A program made the position numbers and the translations under genes. Source: Pseudopithomyces maydicus (taxonomy: Eukaryota; Ascomycota; Dothideomycetes; Pleosporales; Didymosphaeriaceae). From it: a stretch of 64,000 bases of DNA. The first letter of the stretch is position 1. Each line of letters begins with the position of its first letter. Below are positions 20,594-31,975 of the stretch, in pieces. Where the stretch lies: contig JANTUC010000002.1 in the NCBI GenBank assembly GCA_026873275.1, positions 3,162,001-3,226,000 on the forward strand. The letters run 5' to 3'. Below the pieces are notes generated by a model that saw only the letters and a list, made by a program, of their open reading frames with translations, had not been told where the DNA came from and ran no database searches.

Positions 20594-22414
20594 CTATTGT
20601 GTGTCGATAACGATGTCGTCTGTCTCATTTCCATGCTCCTCCAACCACTTTTCATACCTCGCTTGTTCAGTCTGACATCTCTCCAGCGTCTTCTTATGCT
20701 CCGCAATGAGCTTTTTAACCGCTTCCTGTGTTTCGGGTGCCTCTACTGGCACTGTCTCCTCGAATTCCTGTGCCTCCCTGATTTGTTCCAGATAATGCTC
20801 CACGAGCTTTTTCTGCGTCTTGATCCAATAATACGTGTCTTTGCGACCGAGGCCCTTGATCCCTGTCGCACTGTGAAATGTCTTACCCGGACACAGACGC
20901 TCAGCATCTGCTTTTGCCGTCTTGTACGCAGCCTCTTGGAGTTCTAGGCTCTCCTGATCCTTACGGCACGTGCGTTCCCAGGCACGAATTTTCTCAGGGT
21001 TTGCGATGAACTCGTCTGGCATCTTACTGCTACGTTCGACAGATTCGCGCTTGTGCTTTGTTTGTACACGCAGCTTTTCGAGCCGCCAAAGAGGGAGATC
21101 CTCATCTCGTTGGCACGTACCTCCAGGGCACAAGCGCTCGGCCTTTTCTTGGGACTTCTCGAGGTCCTTTGTCGTTCTTCGGTGGCGCTCTTCTGCTTGC
21201 CAAAGCTTCATGCGGGCTTTCCATTCTGCGGCTGGGGTATCGGCGTCGGCGATTTGCTGCGTGGATTCCGTGATGTCTCGGCCTGAGTATTCGAGCCAGG
21301 ATTCGTAGCATTTTACTTTGCGGATAGGCTCCTCTGAATCGTAATGTGCGCTCTCGTCGGCTGCGACGAAAATCACTTCGATTTCGAAAGCGCGCCCGTC
21401 GAAATTATCTGGCCATCCGTGTTTCCGATACAACGGTCGAAGGACCTTTGGGGCGAGCCATCCATCGTGCTCGCCTTGGCCGGGTAGCTCTTTTAACTCG
21501 CAATACCATCGATTGATGTCGCGCAGGACATCAATAGCGGGTCTACTCCGTAACGTCTCCATGCTGTTATCGTTCGGGATGAGCGCCCGCTGTGCCTCCT
21601 GGAGCTCCCACTCTTCCGGCTCCTCCACGTGTTCGAAACCCTCGTCGTAATCGACCTCTTCCTCCTGATCAATCACCATTGCGTCGACCTCATCTTGTGC
21701 AACATCGTCGTCGTCTCTCCAAAACTCACTACTACCCCCAGACCCATAATCACTGTCCTCATCCGCTTCTTCTTCTTCTTCCTCTCCACTCCATGCCCCA
21801 TCATCGCTCTCTCCCCAGTTACTCTCTTCCTTCTTAGCCTCCTCCACATCCCAATACCAACCCTTCGAATACACTGGATCCGTCGTATTTCCGTCAATCT
21901 GGTCCACCGCCCAGATCCTCTCCCCTTGCGCATCATACACCAGACACGGCGAATGATTCGCACACCCAGATAACGGCGTATACCACGGATACATATACTC
22001 CCCATTCTCGTCATCATATCCTCCTTCCGGACACAAATACCTTGGATCTCTTCCCTGCTTTACGTGTCCTTCGTTCAAGGGGTTAAAAAACTCGCCGCCC
22101 TGGAAGAAATCGCGGGCAGATGTAAGACCTGGGTCGATATAAGGCATGATGCTGTACAGATAGATGATTGCTGGGTCGAGCTTGAGGGCGTGATATACTT
22201 CGAGGATAGAAGAGGATAGCGTATGGGGGCCGGATATGACGGCATCCTCATCTACAAAGCGCATCTTGACGAGCGTTTCGTAGATGGTGTGGAGATGGGA
22301 AGCGACTTCATGGAGGTGAGCTTTTTGAGTTGAGGAGAGGAGGGCGGCGGCAGAGGAGGGTGTAAGGATAGTGTCAGGGTCGCAGTCCATGGTGGACGCC
22401 ATTGTGGGTAACAA
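20594..22414 (-). CDS. Conserved hypothetical acidic/coiled protein with duplicated motif
   Basis: Single exon of 606 residues; alternative starts are the methionines at residues 5 and 9. No catalytic family is recognised. The N-terminal third is mixed alpha-helical. A strongly acidic stretch (about residues 200-290, runs of Glu and Asp) follows, and then a long charged helical C-terminal region. A motif beginning AERLCPG occurs twice, near residues 424 and 501, each followed by a basic helical segment, so the C-terminal half is an internal duplication with a period of about 77 residues. There is no signal peptide or membrane segment. It is probably outside the biosynthetic cluster. Function unknown. 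Confidence 0.8.
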   Translation of the reverse strand: MLPTMASTMDCDPDTILTPSSAAALLSSTQKAHLHEVASHLHTIYETLVKMRFVDEDAVISGPHTLSSSILEVYHALKLDPAIIYLYSIMPYIDPGLTSARDFFQGGEFFNPLNEGHVKQGRDPRYLCPEGGYDDENGEYMYPWYTPLSGCANHSPCLVYDAQGERIWAVDQIDGNTTDPVYSKGWYWDVEEAKKEESNWGESDDGAWSGEEEEEEADEDSDYGSGGSSEFWRDDDDVAQDEVDAMVIDQEEEVDYDEGFEHVEEPEEWELQEAQRALIPNDNSMETLRSRPAIDVLRDINRWYCELKELPGQGEHDGWLAPKVLRPLYRKHGWPDNFDGRAFEIEVIFVAADESAHYDSEEPIRKVKCYESWLEYSGRDITESTQQIADADTPAAEWKARMKLWQAEERHRRTTKDLEKSQEKAERLCPGGTCQRDEDLPLWRLEKLRVQTKHKRESVERSSKMPDEFIANPEKIRAWERTCRKDQESLELQEAAYKTAKADAERLCPGKTFHSATGIKGLGRKDTYYWIKTQKKLVEHYLEQIREAQEFEETVPVEAPETQEAVKKLIAEHKKTLERCQTEQARYEKWLEEHGNETDDIVIDTQ

Positions 22415-23516
22415 AGTCGGGTGATTGTTTGTTTAGAGGTATATCACGAAATGGGGATGTCTCTGTAGAATGTGCGGAGTCTGGAATTGGGGCTCATATA
22501 CGTGCACTCCGAAGCGATACTAGTCAGGGGAGATGCATGGGGTAGGAATACGGTAGCCTGTTTGGGCTAGGGCGAAGGGCCGGAACATCGGGAAAATGAA
22601 CGATCACCAGGCATCCATCGAGTTCTAACCTCAAATCAGGCTCTAGAGGTTTGCTGCCTAAGAAGTGGCGTCCATGATCTGGAAGCGTTATCTTCAATGT
22701 CGCCTGTGAGCTGCGAAGAGATTATTGTTCGGAATTTAAGCTGAATTATGCAGTTGGTAGGGGCTGGTTGCAGCTGTTATATTGATATATCTCTTCAGCG
22801 CTTCCATTGATCCCAACTCAAAAATTGCCAATGTATTGATTTTGTTAGTATTACGACCAAATTCAATCGGTCGGTAGAATAGTGAATATATTCGAAAATG
22901 TATCGTAAAATGTAAGTGCGTACATGTCGCGTTTACGCATCTTAGTCCCTTTCCTAGAAATTGAATATCCTCAACAATTTATTGATATCTCAACGCCAGA
23001 GACTGCTTTTATTGTATTGCTTTTGCTATTTGGTTACCTATCATGATCAAATTGTATCCTTTTACCGATGATGGAAAGGGTTAATTTTCACCTTTGGAGT
23101 AAGTGCTTATAACATACAAAAATTGCGCACAGTTCCTATATCAACACTTTTTACTGGCAAGACTGTTTTCCGATCTCAGATTCTATCTTCTGATCTTTTT
23201 GTATCAAGTTTTCGAAAAGAACTGAATGTTTTGTCGTATCAGAATGCGCAGAAAAAATAAACTTCGGTCCAACTCAAGAGCAGGGCATCCACCCCATTAG
23301 TTTCAACCAACCACATCACCAACGAACAAAATCAACTCCCAGCCCTCCAAATAAGTCGCACTATACCTCGCTAGTCGCCGCCTCAGCCAAAGCACAAAAC
23401 TCCCTGGAACCAGCCCCGCAGCTCGACCCCGCAACCAAAACACACAAACTCCCAAACCACAAACTCAATCTCGACTTCACACCCGAGCTCCCGCACAACA
23501 ACGCTCGCGTGTCTAG
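22415..23516. other. Intergenic, AT-rich divergent promoter region
   Basis: Separates two divergently transcribed genes. It is strongly AT-rich from about 22720 to 23290. No gene, repeat or RNA is recognised. Confidence 0.5.
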
Positions 23517-25164
23517 ATGGCGGCCTTCGCCCCACCTGTTCGCCGAGGCGACTTCATCTACACCTCCATCCTGTACGCCGACGCGGGAAACGATAACCAC
23601 CACCCGCGCGCCAGCACCGCAGAGCTCACATCACTGCTCCGCCCCACCCCCGATAAGCGCTCCAAGGCGCGCAATCCAGTAACGACGACTCCTACCAAGG
23701 ATCCAGCATGGCACTGGTAAGCATCTTGATTGTATTTTTGGTCACGCGATTTCATGCTGAGGGTGAGCACAGGTATGCGGCGCAACTGATCCACTACGGA
23801 CTTCCTGTGACGAAGGAGAAGAGCAGGGCGAAGGTTAGGCTGTTGGATGCATTGAATCAGGGCAAGCTGGAGGTGCCGAGCTGGATTTCGAAGATGGAGG
23901 GGGAGATGAGGGGAGAGTGGGAGGGAGAGAACAAGAAACTGAAGAAGGGGGTGGGGTTGTGAAGGCGAAGGCAGGGAAGAGTAGTGAGGCTGTGAAGGAG
24001 AAGGCAGGGAAGACCAATGAGGGTGTGAAGGGGAAGGCAGGGAAGACCAATGAGGGTGTGAAGGGGAAGGCAGGGAAGAGCAGTGAGGCCGTGAAAGGAA
24101 AAGCAGGGAAGAGTGGTGAAGCTGTGAAAGGTAAGATGGGCAAGGGTGGCAAAGGTGGAGGTGCAGGTGGGAGCTCTATGCAAGTGCCCGGCGGAGGGAT
24201 CAACGTGAACGGTACGTCTGTCAGCTTGGTGAGAGAACATCTGTTTCCATACGATGCTAATGGTTCTAGTCAATCTGTCGATGAATTCGGGCTTGTCGGC
24301 GCTGGACCAGCTTGATCTGAAGCAGGTTGTTGGCGAACTTCAGAAGGGGAAGCGAAAGCGTGGGAAGGAAGAGACCGCGGACGAGAAGCCTTCCCCAAAG
24401 AAGGCCACTGCAGCACGCGAGAAAGTATCATCTTCTACGGCAAAGGGTACTAGCTCTACTCCCCAGGTCGCCTCGAAGCCAGCTGCCAAGACAGGTCGCA
24501 CCAAGCAGACTGCCAGGAAATCAACTGGCATGCCTCTCTACAAGAAAGGAGAACCCGCCGCAAGCTCACCATACCTATCTCCACCGACCAAGCTCGAAAG
24601 CAAATCCTCAGGTCCGTCACGTTCTTTCCCATCAATTCTATATACAACAAACTGACGTTCTCAGGATATACCCCCACCCACCCTCGCAGCGGATACATCA
24701 AACAAGAGCAACCCTCTTCCCAACCCACCATCCTCTTAAGTGGCACTTACACCATCCACACCATCAACAGCCCCGCCTCCGCCTACTCCCACTTAGACGT
24801 CTACAAAGACCCCACCCGCGCCATCTGGTGGGCCAACCTCATCCTAACCCACAACCACAACGCCGAGCGCCACCAGTTCTTCATCAAGATGGATCCAGGT
24901 CCTAGCTTCGAAACACTGGGTCGGGCCGTGACGCTCGGGTGGCGCATGCGCGTCGTGGATACGGAGGAGGTGAAGTTTGGCACTGGATGCACAGGTGGAG
25001 CTACGTTTTCCAAGGATGGCGAGAGCATGATGGTGGATGTAGTGCTGAGGAATGTGCCGGGGATGGGGGATGTCCATATCCGAGCGTATCGGTTGCGGGG
25101 TGCTAGCCAGGCGGGTGATTTGCAGGAGGATTGGGATGATGTCAGAAGGGTGGCGTATGGCTAG
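23517..25164 (+). CDS. Lysine-rich conserved fungal protein with 11-residue repeats and a histone-H3-tail-like segment
   Basis: Four exons by my reading: 23517-23716, 23773-24211, 24270-24611 and 24665-25164 (493 residues once one G is added near 23950-23962, where the frame shifts). The N-terminal part (YAAQLIHYGLP, then a lysine-rich helix) looks like a small SAP-like helical module. Then come five imperfect 11-residue repeats of the form KAGK(S/T)xE(A/G)VK. After the second intron there is a basic, Ser/Pro-rich segment that includes RTKQTARKSTG, identical to residues 2-12 of histone H3, and later a SUMO-type IKQE. The last exon encodes a beta-rich domain (GTYTI, WWAN, FFIKMDPGP, LGWRMR, CTGGATF) that I have seen in fungal proteins of unknown function. 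The composition suggests a nuclear protein; that is inference. Confidence 0.72.
23964..24130 (+). repeat. 33-bp coding tandem repeats (11-residue units)
   Basis: About five imperfect 33-bp units encode KAGK(S/T)(S/N/G)E(A/G)VK(E/G). The 11-residue period, with Ala, Lys, Glu and Gly at fixed places, resembles group 3 LEA-type repeats. The units are close enough in DNA sequence for copy number to vary by slippage. Confidence 0.75.
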
Positions 25165-25615
25165 TGATGGGAGGCAGATAGGCAGGCACTCTCCTTGTCT
25201 CGGGGCCAGCACATGTGCTCGCAGAGATTGTCTCTCGTACCTGTAATGGTCTTCTACAAATTCATGAGAAAATCTTTCATGCTCCCACCCCTATTCCAAA
25301 TCCTAACCCGACTAGTAGCTATGTTGCTACGGAATATAATGGTTATGAAGGTTTTTGCATATGAAAATCGTAGCAGCAATACCACGATGGGAAACGTCAT
25401 TCTGCTTATTTCAAAAACGTGACAGGTATCAATACTATGTACCCAGGTAAGATATACCAGTCATATATTACGTCTGTATAGAGGTCAAAAATCAATCAAA
25501 ATATGAATGACGAGAAGGTCGATAAATTCTTAGAAATCAAGAAACACACAGGGCTCTATATTCGCAAAGTGGTAGTACCTTATGGAGAGGAAAGAAAAGC
25601 TTACAAAGACCGCAG
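25165..25615. other. Intergenic, 3' of the lysine-rich gene
   Basis: AT-rich DNA between the gene end and the first copy of the 28-bp repeat. No gene is supported. Confidence 0.5.
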
Positions 25616-26193
25616 TGCTCGTTAGGGCTAATAATTGCAGTGCAATCTCACGTACATCAAAGCACTTCTGTCGCCAAGTGATCTCCCTCCGACATCATTC
25701 GCCAACCACGGAGCTATCATACCAATCGCCTGCTCACCGGATTCTCTGTGTACGACGACCATAACTCCTCGCCGGCGCTAAGAATTGCAGTGTATGTTGA
25801 AGCCGACAGTCGTGGGAGCCTTCTATTGGTCAGTGATACACGAAGCAGAAACTCCTCGCCGGAGCTAAATTTGCAGTGCTGGTATCCGTGCCAGAAACGG
25901 TAGGGTTGGTTGGGTTTGTGGGAGCTTTCTATTGGTTGATAATAATCTGAGTAGAACTCCTCGCCGGGGCTAAAATTGCAGTGTTATGTATACTCGATTG
26001 GTGAGCACCCCTGTTGGTCTCAGTGACCGGTCAGTACACAGCCTAAGTCAGCCTAACCTAACCACACAGGTGCCACACTCGTATCGATGCTGTGTTCAGC
26101 CTTGGATCAGACATGGAGCACACTGAATAGAAGTGCAAAGTTATCAGTCAGTTCATCACCGCTGGTAGAAAGCTTTAGGGGTGATTTCATATC

Positions 26194-26223
26194 CACGTTC
26201 ACATTCACATTCACATTCACACA
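26194..26223. repeat. TTCACA hexanucleotide microsatellite
   Basis: About four tandem copies of TTCACA or near variants, followed by ATATATG. Confidence 0.75.
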
Positions 26224-26324
26224 TATATGTCAACACATGCCTGTAAATATACACACCTTCGACTGCCATCCCATTTCCAGGATAACAAACCCCCTGGTTC
26301 AAATGTCAGATTTTAGCTGTGGCA

Positions 26325-26418
26325 TATGCACAACTAACCACATAGTTGTGGTATTTTGCAAAACTAACCACATAGTTGTGGTATTATGCACAACTAACCA
26401 CATAATTGTGGTATTACC
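26325..26418. repeat. 30-bp tandem repeat, three copies, with internal palindrome
   Basis: The unit contains AACCACATAGTTGTGGT, a near-perfect palindrome. Unit anchors lie at 26341, 26371 and 26401. The repeat sits in the central gap between the two arms of the 28-bp repeat array. Confidence 0.8.
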
Positions 26419-27128
26419 ACATTGCACTGCAATCTTAGCCCCCGTGAGGAGATCCAGCCTTCCTAATGCGGGTCTTACTTACTTACCTACCAGACCAATC
26501 AAGCTGTGAGTCTTACTTGATTATTTACAAGACCAATCAAGATGTTCTACTGCAATCTCTAGCCCCACCGAGGAGTTAGAATCGGCACACATGCATACAT
26601 ACATGCCTAAATCGGCTAGAACGAGTATACATACATGCAAATATGCCTGTCTTATATCCACTGTCTTATAATTTAGCACTGCAATCTCTAGCCCCGCCGA
26701 GGTGTTAGAACTAGTATACGGATACATACACGTCAATAACGACGAGCATTATAGGGGAGCACTGCAATTCTTAGCCCCCCGAGGAGTCAACGTGCATGCT
26801 TACACACCCAATATCAGGTGTATTATACCCCGCAGCACTGCAATCTCTAGCCCCGCCGAGGAGTCCTCACCGGTGCGCCCTCACACCGTCAGCACAGGGT
26901 AGTCGTTCGCTTCAGCACTGCAATATTTAGCCCCACCGAGGAGTCAACGTACATGCTTACACACCCAATACCAGGTGTACTATATCTCCGCAGCACTGCA
27001 ATCTTTAGCCCCGCCGAGGAGTTCGTATGCATGCTTACATACAGTCCCTACCCGTCTGCCCCCGCGCCGTCAAGCCCCATGATACGTCTTGGCTCGCTTC
27101 ACTGCAATTTCTAGCGCTGGCGAGGAGG

Positions 27129-27780
27129 TATAAACGTATATAGTGGTGTGGGCAGCGCGCTGATTCGTGTTTGGGTGTATATATGTGTGTGTATGTGTGT
27201 GTAGATTATCCTAGTGGGTGATATTCAGTCGATGTGTCGTTATTTATGTGGTAGGTAGGTAAGTATATTGAGAGGGGCATAGCATGTAAGTATACATACC
27301 TCCGACATAGATTGAAGTCGAGATACCTGCCTATCTACATCACAAGGCCATCCTTCACCTCCCGTTTAAAGAACCAAGTCCTATCACGTCACATCACAGC
27401 TAAGATAAATCACACATCCCACTCTGCAAAATTACACACTCATCCTTAACTCTTCGCTTCCCTATCTCAACAGTACATAGTAATACACATCCATCGCTTC
27501 ATCTTTTGACTTTCAATTCACACCTCTCCTCCCTCCCCTTCCCCACCTTATCTCTGCTCTGGTATACAAGCCCCCCACTCCATCCCAAATAGAAAATATC
27601 CATCCATCCATGCCAAAGAAAAAAAAAACGCCTCACCGCTAATGCAAAAGAAGCCAAGCCAAGCACAAGCACAAGCACCAGCACCCCTCCCCCTCTTGCT
27701 CCCTCCCTCCCTTTCTCCCATTGCTCAAATTGCTAACACATCAACTGACTGACTGACTGACCGAGTAACGAACCACCCCC
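27129..27780. other. Intergenic, 3' of CTR9, with microsatellites
   Basis: Contains GT-rich microsatellite DNA (27165-27205), GGTA repeats (27250-27260) and pyrimidine-rich stretches down to the CTR9 stop, including four tandem GACT units at 27744-27760. No gene is supported. Confidence 0.55.
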
Positions 27781-30700
27781 TCACTCATCCTCATCCTCAT
27801 CCACGCCCCCGATCCCCACGGGCGCTCCGTTCCCTCCAGGGACAGGCCCCTCCTCATCATCCTCATCCTCGTCATCCACAACGCGCTTCCTGCCGCCGCC
27901 CCTCGGCGCGGCAACGCCCTCGTCCTCGTCTTCATCCTCGTTGGCACTCGCCGCCTTGGCATCTGCATCATCACCAGCCGGCGCATCCGGAATATCCTCG
28001 TCCTCGTCGTCCGAGGCCACAAACTCCGACGACTTGTACTTGCCCACGGGCTCATTCTTGCGGGCCAACTTCCTCTTCTTCGTCTTGGGGCGCTCCTCAT
28101 CGGACAGACCCTCCGTGCCGGACGCACCCGCGCTCTTATTCCGTCTCCTCCTCGGCTTCGCGCTGGCATCCGAGTCGGACCCGCCAGCCTCGGTCTCGGA
28201 GTCATCTGCGTCGCCCTTCTTCTTGCGCTTGCCGCCCTTGCCCTTGGCACGGCGCTCGGACCGCCTTACCTCCGAGTCGTCGATGAGTTCCTGGCGGCGG
28301 CGCTCCTCCTCGATGCGGCGCTCCATGTACTCGCGGTCGCGCTCCTCGAGCTTCCTGCGCTCCTCGAGGATCTTGCGGGCCTGCTCTGCCTTTTCCTCCT
28401 CTGCCTTGCGGCGCAGCTCGTCGCGCTTGCGGAGCTCCGCCTCGCGGAGGTCGCGGGCCTGCTGGAGCTTGTCTGCGTTTTCCTTCTCGTATTCGGACTG
28501 GCGGTCGTAGACGCGCTGGAGCTGGTTGATCATTGTGTTTCGTCCCATGTTTGCGCGCTGGACGATGTCGTTCTTGGGGTAGGGGTTGTCGCTCTTTGCG
28601 ACTTCTTCGAAGAGTTTGATGGCTTCGTCGAGGCCTTGTTGGGCTTCTTTTACGTCGGCGAGGGAGAGCTGCGTGGATTTGATGTTGTTCATGAGCTGGG
28701 CGATCTGGAATTGGACGAAGGCGACGTTGAATTGGAAGTGGTTCTGGTTCGGCGCCAACTTCAGGGCTTGCTGCGAATATTCCAGTGCAGTCTTCATGTG
28801 GGGGAGCGACTGGTCAGTTCGGCCACGGATGAACCATACACGACCAAGACAGGCGATGATGGTCAGGTCCTGGGGCTTCTTGGCCAGAGCGATTTCATAC
28901 TGAGGTGTGTAAGTAATGGCGAATCGGTAATTGAGTGAATAAACTTACGTTCTCAATCGCACGAGCATACTGTTTCAGCTCGCTGTATGTATGTCCCAAG
29001 TTCATGTATACGTTGAAGTCCTTGAGAGTCTCTTTGACCTTAGTGAAGATCTGAAGACTGGTCGAGTGATCCTTCCTATCTTCCGCCAAGGCTATTGCGA
29101 TACCCTGGGCCGCATACGCATTTCGCGGATCCAGCTCCAGTACCTTGTTGAAGAATTCGACAGCCCGGTCGTATATTTTCCTCCTTTTCTCCTTGTCCTG
29201 TTCGGTGTCTCGTCGCATCTCGCGAGCTGTGGCAAGGTGAATGTTGCCCATGCCGACAAGGGAGTACGTATCGTGCTTGTCGAACTTCTGGAGTGTATGC
29301 TTGTAATGACGCTGCTCATGATCCTCTTGCATTGGCACACCTCGCTTCTTCGACTTGTTGGCATACCATCCATACAACGCACGGACCTCGAGATTGTCTT
29401 CGTGGTTCTTTACCAAGTCTTTGACTGCCCTTGGTCCCTCGTCCGTAGGCTGTTGCCGCAGCGCGATGTATGCAAGGCGGATCTGTGCGTCGATGTAGTT
29501 GGGATGGCGTTTCTGCAGGCCTTCGAAAACATCCTTGGCTTCCGGTAGCATTCCCTCAGCCTCGTAGGTCCGGCCCAAATTGTAGCTGATCGATGTCACT
29601 AGCGCATCGGTATCAACACTTTCATCCCTGTCTGCAGCTTTGACGCAACCTTGGACAGCAGCCTGGAAAAGCTCTCGTGCGCGAGGGTAGCGCTCGGCCT
29701 GATAGTGGAAGCATGCCATGTTGTTGAGCAACTGTGGAGGCAGCAGTTCCCGGAGTGCGTTGTTAAGCTCTGCCTTGTCTTCAACCTCGGGATATTCTTC
29801 CTCAGGTATGCCGGCCAATTCAATTTGTTCCACCTCTTCAAGGCACTTGAGACTCTTCTCGGGGTGGTCGGTTTCGTAAAGCCTGGCCAGGTTCAAGAGG
29901 ACGGATGGGTCTGGAGTGAGTTTCCTCTTCTGGTCCTTCCATGCCTTTTGTACGTCTTCCAGGTATTTCAAAGCCTTCTTCAACGCTGCAGCCTTCTCGT
30001 CTTTTCCACCTTGTCCGGAGAAGACCTCCTCGGCGTAAAGAGTGCCCAAAAGGGTCTGGGCTTCGACAGCGGGCGCCTGCTGCTGGAGGATTTTTTCCAA
30101 ACGGAACTTGGCTCCATCATTATCATGGCGTAGTACTCGTAATTGGGCGGATCCAAATTTGGCGGGGATGTACCCAGCGCTGTCACCGCCACGCGCAAGG
30201 TCGGAGCGCTGGTAGTAGTCTGCGGCCTTGTTCTGATCCCCGTACTGGTGCTCCTTCCTTGCAAGCTGGTACCAGCCGTCACTGGCAATAGCATTGACGT
30301 CGGTGAGTTCAATGGCTCGTCGGGATAGTGTCTCCACCTTGGCATAATCTCTAGAGATGTTGTACCACTTGCTCAGAGTAGCACATGTCAGGGGGTACTT
30401 GTTGTCCAATTTGACGGAAGGAACGATGAAGTCGGTGACGGATTTCTTGGTCAGGCTGGCAAACATAGGGTCGGTCGCTGGGAGATGTGACGTCTTGTTC
30501 AGAGTGTGGAGACCGAGGAGGGTCAGAGCGATCTTGGATTCCGAATTCAGATCAAGCGCACGTTGCCATGCAGTCGCTGCATCGTCCTTGAAGCCCAATT
30601 GCCAGAAGCAACAACCAATACCAATACGCGGGTCCGGGTCAATCAATCCCGGTGAGCTTTCCAAGATGCTCTGGTATGCCTTGAGGGCCTCTGCGTACTT

Positions 30701-31436
30701 GCCCATGGAGTAGCTGACCCTGGCCTTGCCCATCTTGGCCATGAGATTCCTGCCGCCCGAGGCTCGAATGGCGTCTTCGAAGCACTTGGCGGCCTGCTTC
30801 AGCGTATCCATACGCTCGGAGTTGACGGCATTCGGCCCCGCAGCGGTCGAGGGATTCTGCTTCGCCATGGAGGCACGCAGGAGGTAGAGTACGCCGCGGG
30901 CGAGGAAGAGCGGCGGGTAAGAGGGGCTGATGCGGGATGCATCGTTGATGACGCTGGTGGCACCCTGGAGGAAGTAGTCCTTGGTCTGGACATTTGGGTT
31001 GTTATCTGAATCGTCAGTTTCATTGCAAGCAGTCAGACTGGTGCTCATTACCGTTGTTGACACGCGGGGCTTCGCGGCACTTGAGGAGATAAAGCCAGCA
31101 GGTCGCGTTGAGGATGCTGAGCTTGTCGTCGCTGCGCGCATTGGCGAAGACCTGGAGGGCCTTTGCGAGCACCTCGAGGGCCACGTCCAGCTTCTTGTGC
31201 TTCGCGTAGGCTATTGCGACCGTGACCCAGGTAGCTTTGGCGCTCTGCTCCGTCTCCAGCAGGGTGAGCAGCTCGGTCGGGTCATCTTCGATCATGTCGC
31301 CCAGCTCGAGGTCAATGTCGGCGATGCCATCTTCGTCGGCTACGGGGACCGAGATCGATTCGGGCACTTTGGAGAAGCGCTTTGGGGGAAACGACGCGCC
31401 GTTCACGCCGTTGGCGCCATTGGATACGGCTGCCAT
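27781..31436 (-). CDS. CTR9: CTR9, TPR subunit of the Paf1 transcription elongation complex
   Basis: Three exons join in frame: 31436-31052, 31005-28949 and 28899-27781, with introns of 46 and 49 bp, giving 1186 residues. The bulk is a long array of tetratricopeptide repeats. The segments KAAKCFEDAIRASGG, SMGKYAEALKAYQSIL and the order of TPRs match Ctr9-family proteins. After the TPRs comes a Lys/Glu-rich coiled region (about residues 870-960), then a basic and acidic Ser-rich tail ending in an Asp/Glu run. The protein should act in the nucleus with Paf1, Leo1, Cdc73 and Rtf1 on elongating RNA polymerase II and on histone H2B ubiquitination and H3K4 methylation. It is divergently transcribed from SEC8. 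Confidence 0.93.
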
Positions 31437-31975
31437 GTTGGAGTGGAGCGGTTGCGCTCCGGGGCGCAGAGAGAGTGGTGGAGTGTGCGTGTGATGGGCA
31501 GTTCAGCGGAGCATCTCCAGGACGCGTGAGGAGTGAGGTGAGTGCAGAAGTGGCTGCTGCGACGGCGATGTTGGGCGCGACAAAGAGTGGAAAGAGCGAT
31601 GAGCTATAGCGGCGCGGAAAAACGCGCGCGGAGCTCCCTTCTTGGCGGGCGCGGAGGTGTCGCCGCAACGTGACGGGGAATGCACAGTGGACTTTCACTT
31701 CACCGAACAATAAGTGAGAGGAGAGGTCCCGGCTTCAGTACTGTGCAGCCTTCACACAGGCGCCGCCTTCACCGCCGCTCCTTCCCCAAGGTTACGTCGC
31801 GCCTGCCAGATCGAAACTGCGCCTGCCTCGACTGCGTCCGTCCACGTACCCCAGCTCCCCGCCGGTGCCCAGACCATGCGATAGCAACACACACACATCC
31901 ACACACATACACACACCCCAGCACTGCGATGAGATACAAGCCTTTCCACATCCCCATATAATCTACAGTAGCGTC
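31437..31975. promoter_or_regulatory. Divergent promoter between CTR9 and SEC8
   Basis: 539 bp between two start codons of housekeeping genes. The half next to CTR9 is GC-rich. The half next to SEC8 carries a CA-rich microsatellite (31889-31921). No TATA box is obvious on either side, as is common in housekeeping bidirectional promoters. Confidence 0.5.

Larger units (their letters stand above)
25616..27128. repeat. Array of twelve dispersed ~28-bp repeats in convergent orientation
   Basis: Consensus in the right-hand orientation is CACTGCAATCTTTAGCCCCG followed by CCGAGGAGT. Four copies read as the reverse complement (25616-25642, 25764-25792, 25851-25878, 25956-25983). Eight then read in the forward sense (26425-26451, 26549-26577, 26678-26706, 26760-26787, 26836-26864, 26916-26944, 26994-27022, 27100-27128). 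Spacers are about 50-100 bp within most of the array but about 440 bp at the centre. Some spacers are also repeated: those after the 26760 and 26916 copies are near-identical. The pattern resembles nested terminal inverted repeats of small non-autonomous elements. No transposase is present. Confidence 0.8.

Noticed and set aside
25616..27128. CRISPR-like look of regularly spaced ~28-bp repeats
   Set aside because: Repeats are imperfect, change orientation at the centre, have spacers of variable length that are sometimes repeated, and lie in a eukaryotic genome without cas genes.
27741..28510. Long Arg/Ser-rich frames overlapping the 3' part of CTR9
   Set aside because: Antisense or shifted readings of the charged CTR9 tail; no domain.
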